Of a DNA stretch of 5,909 nt, positions 4,371-5,909 are shown piece after piece. A model generated the notes under the pieces. That model had not been told where the DNA came from and searched no databases. It saw nothing but the letters and a program-made list of their open reading frames with translations. The DNA comes from JACMJP01 sp046160675 (GTDB lineage Bacteria > Bacteroidota > Bacteroidia > Chitinophagales > BACL12), in the NCBI GenBank assembly GCA_046160675.1, contig JBJXHH010000218.1:1-5909 (forward strand), given 5' to 3'. Within the stretch, counting starts at the first letter, position 1; every line of letters starts with the position of its first letter. Both the position numbers and the translations under genes were made by a program.

Positions 4371-5909
4371 TCAAAACCCCATTGCTTTATCATCCCCCCT
4401 TGGGTCAGCGGCGCCTTCCAGCTTTCCATCGCTGCGTATCAGGATGGCATCCACCCGGCCTATGGCGCTTCTTTCTTTTAAAGTATAACCTAACTGTGTG
4501 AGTTGTTTCTTTGTTTCATCAGTAAATGCGTTTTTTTCATACACAATTTCATCAGGCAGCCACTGGTGATGGAAACGTTTTGCATTTACACTTTCCTGCA
4601 TGGTCATGTTGTGTTCAGTAACATTTAAAATATTTTGAAACACAGAAGTAATGATCGTACTGCCCCCCGGCGAACCCAGCACCATGAATAATTCTCCGTC
4701 TTTTTCTATAATCGTTGGTGTCATGCTGCTGAGCATCCGTTTACCCGGTTCTATCGCATTGGCTTCACCGCCAATGAGCCCGTACAGGTTGGGTTCTCCG
4801 GGTTTTGCGCTAAAATCATCCATCTCATTATTTAAAATAAACCCTGCGCCGGTAACAAAAATGCGGGAGCCGTAGCTGTCATTTAATGTTGTAGTTACAG
4901 CTACTGCATTTCCCTCTGCATCAACAATACTGAAATGTGTTGTTTCTTCACTTTCCTTCAAAACAAAACTTCCTGCATAGATTTTTTGTGATGGAATTAC
5001 AGTAGTTGCAGAAAAATTTTTAAACCTGTTATGAAGGTATTTTTCATGTATGAGTGAATCAACCGGCACATAAAAAAAATCTGCATCACCCAACCATTGC
5101 GCCCTGTCAGCATAAGCATATTTTTCCGCTTCAGCCATCAGGTGAACAGTTTGCGTTGTATTAAATCCCAGGTTTTTTACAGAAAATGTTTCAACGGTTT
5201 TAAAAAGTTGCGCAAGCAAGATACCTCCAGAAGAGGGTGGTGGCGATGAAATAATAGTATAATTTTTATACGAAAAAATTATTGGCCTTCGCCAAACAGC
5301 TTGATAATTTTTGAGGTCTTCTTGTGAAATAATGCCATTGTGCTTTCGCATTTCTTCAACAATATAGTTTGCAACAATGCCATCATAAAACCCATCCCGC
5401 CCGCTCAACTGAATATGTTTTAAAGTTTCTGCAAGATGCAGTTGTTTGAGTGTGTCGCCCTTTTTCCATGCGCCATTTTTGTTAAAATAATTTTCATCTT
5501 TTCCATTGAGTGAATCAAGATCAGGCATGGTGGCATTCAGGTCATGCGCCTGCTTTTCTGCCAGCGGAAAACCTCTCTCAGCAAGGTCAATCGCCGGTTG
5601 CAGCAGATCATACCACCTCAGTTTCCCATACTTTTCATGCGCTTGCCACATACCATCCACCGTTCCGGGAACGCCACTGGCAAGATGTGAAGTCTCTATC
5701 ACCGCCCGGTTCACCGTTCCATCAGTATTTAAAAACATATCTCTTGAAGCAGCAGCTGGCGCTATCTCCCTGAAATCAAGAAAGCTTGTTTCGCCATTGT
5801 TCAATCTTACATTCAGGAACCCGCCTCCGCCAATATTTCCGGCGTTAGGATACACCACTGCCAACGCAAACTGTACTGCCACTGCTGCATCTACAGCATT
5901 GCCGCCTTT
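4371..5909 (-). CDS. ggt: Gamma-glutamyltransferase / glutathione hydrolase, 5' end beyond window
   Basis: Ggt cleaves gamma-glutamyl amides such as glutathione and glutamine and passes the glutamyl group to water or an amino acid, normally in the periplasm. The 512 residues visible start in the conserved GGNAVDAAVA and read without interruption to the stop; about 65-70 residues, including any signal peptide, lie outside the window. The GTG at 5882 is an internal valine and not the start. Numbering from the window edge, T323 of TTHFS is the self-cleavage site and nucleophile (E. coli Thr391), leaving a 190-residue small subunit, the same length as in E. coli. R47 (FREIAP), N343, D365 (NNEMDDF), S394-S395 (LSSM) and G415-G416 (GSPGGS) match the substrate-binding residues. 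Glu362 replaces E. coli Gln430, as in the human enzyme. The lid loop PNLYGLIGGEAN is present. No terminator was found after the stop, so readthrough into the next gene is possible. Confidence 0.97.
   Translation of the reverse strand, partial: KGGNAVDAAVAVQFALAVVYPNAGNIGGGGFLNVRLNNGETSFLDFREIAPAAASRDMFLNTDGTVNRAVIETSHLASGVPGTVDGMWQAHEKYGKLRWYDLLQPAIDLAERGFPLAEKQAHDLNATMPDLDSLNGKDENYFNKNGAWKKGDTLKQLHLAETLKHIQLSGRDGFYDGIVANYIVEEMRKHNGIISQEDLKNYQAVWRRPIIFSYKNYTIISSPPPSSGGILLAQLFKTVETFSVKNLGFNTTQTVHLMAEAEKYAYADRAQWLGDADFFYVPVDSLIHEKYLHNRFKNFSATTVIPSQKIYAGSFVLKESEETTHFSIVDAEGNAVAVTTTLNDSYGSRIFVTGAGFILNNEMDDFSAKPGEPNLYGLIGGEANAIEPGKRMLSSMTPTIIEKDGELFMVLGSPGGSTIITSVFQNILNVTEHNMTMQESVNAKRFHHQWLPDEIVYEKNAFTDETKKQLTQLGYTLKERSAIGRVDAILIRSDGKLEGAADPRGDDKAMGF

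Noticed and set aside
5510..5773. 87-codon plus-strand open frame, and other plus-strand frames opposite ggt, kdsA and neuA
   Set aside because: All are antisense to genes with clear catalytic motifs, show no family signature, and have no promoter or spacing that would support expression.
5880..5882. GTG as the start codon of ggt
   Set aside because: The frame continues upstream to the window edge and encodes the conserved GGNAVDAAVA motif, so this GTG is an internal valine.

Overview
The window is an ordinary AT-rich bacterial chromosome segment in which every supportable gene lies on the minus strand. The organism is most likely a member of the Bacteroidota, perhaps a Chitinophagales- or Sphingobacteriales-like lineage. 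The evidence is good matches to the Bacteroidota promoter pattern (TTTG, about 19-22 bases, TAnnTTTG), little or no Shine-Dalgarno sequence before the starts, TTG start codons, and a protein-glutaminase homologue closely resembling the Chryseobacterium enzyme. No mobile element, tRNA, rRNA or CRISPR array was seen, and no intergenic gap exceeds 300 bases.

Reading in the direction of transcription (high to low coordinates), the window opens inside ggt (4371-5909), a gamma-glutamyltransferase missing about 65-70 N-terminal residues beyond the edge. A 153-base gap holding a candidate promoter precedes a lipoprotein form of protein-glutaminase (3285-4217). This gene ends at a strong intrinsic terminator (3228-3264). 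Both enzymes are expected outside the cytoplasm and both act on glutamine or gamma-glutamyl amides.

Below the terminator is a second set: a RidA-family protein of the 2-aminomuconate deaminase type (2660-3079), kdsA (Kdo-8-phosphate synthase of the metal-dependent class, 1806-2633), a short NeuB-family nonulosonate synthase without the usual C-terminal SAF domain (750-1628), and a CMP-nonulosonate cytidylyltransferase (20-745). The last two are separated by 4 bases and are almost certainly co-translated. kdsA makes the Kdo precursor of the lipopolysaccharide core. The neuB-neuA pair would make and activate a nine-carbon acidic sugar (sialic acid, KDN or similar) for a surface glycan, so this half is a cell-envelope acidic-sugar module. 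The RidA gene is 26 bases upstream of kdsA and has no visible kynurenine-pathway neighbours.

The most interesting points are the lipid-anchored, propeptide-bearing protein-glutaminase beside ggt, the SAF-less NeuB next to kdsA, and the 177-base kdsA-neuB gap, which carries a hairpin, a promoter-like element and a 30-codon hydrophobic reading frame. I see no clear evidence for a wholly new system.
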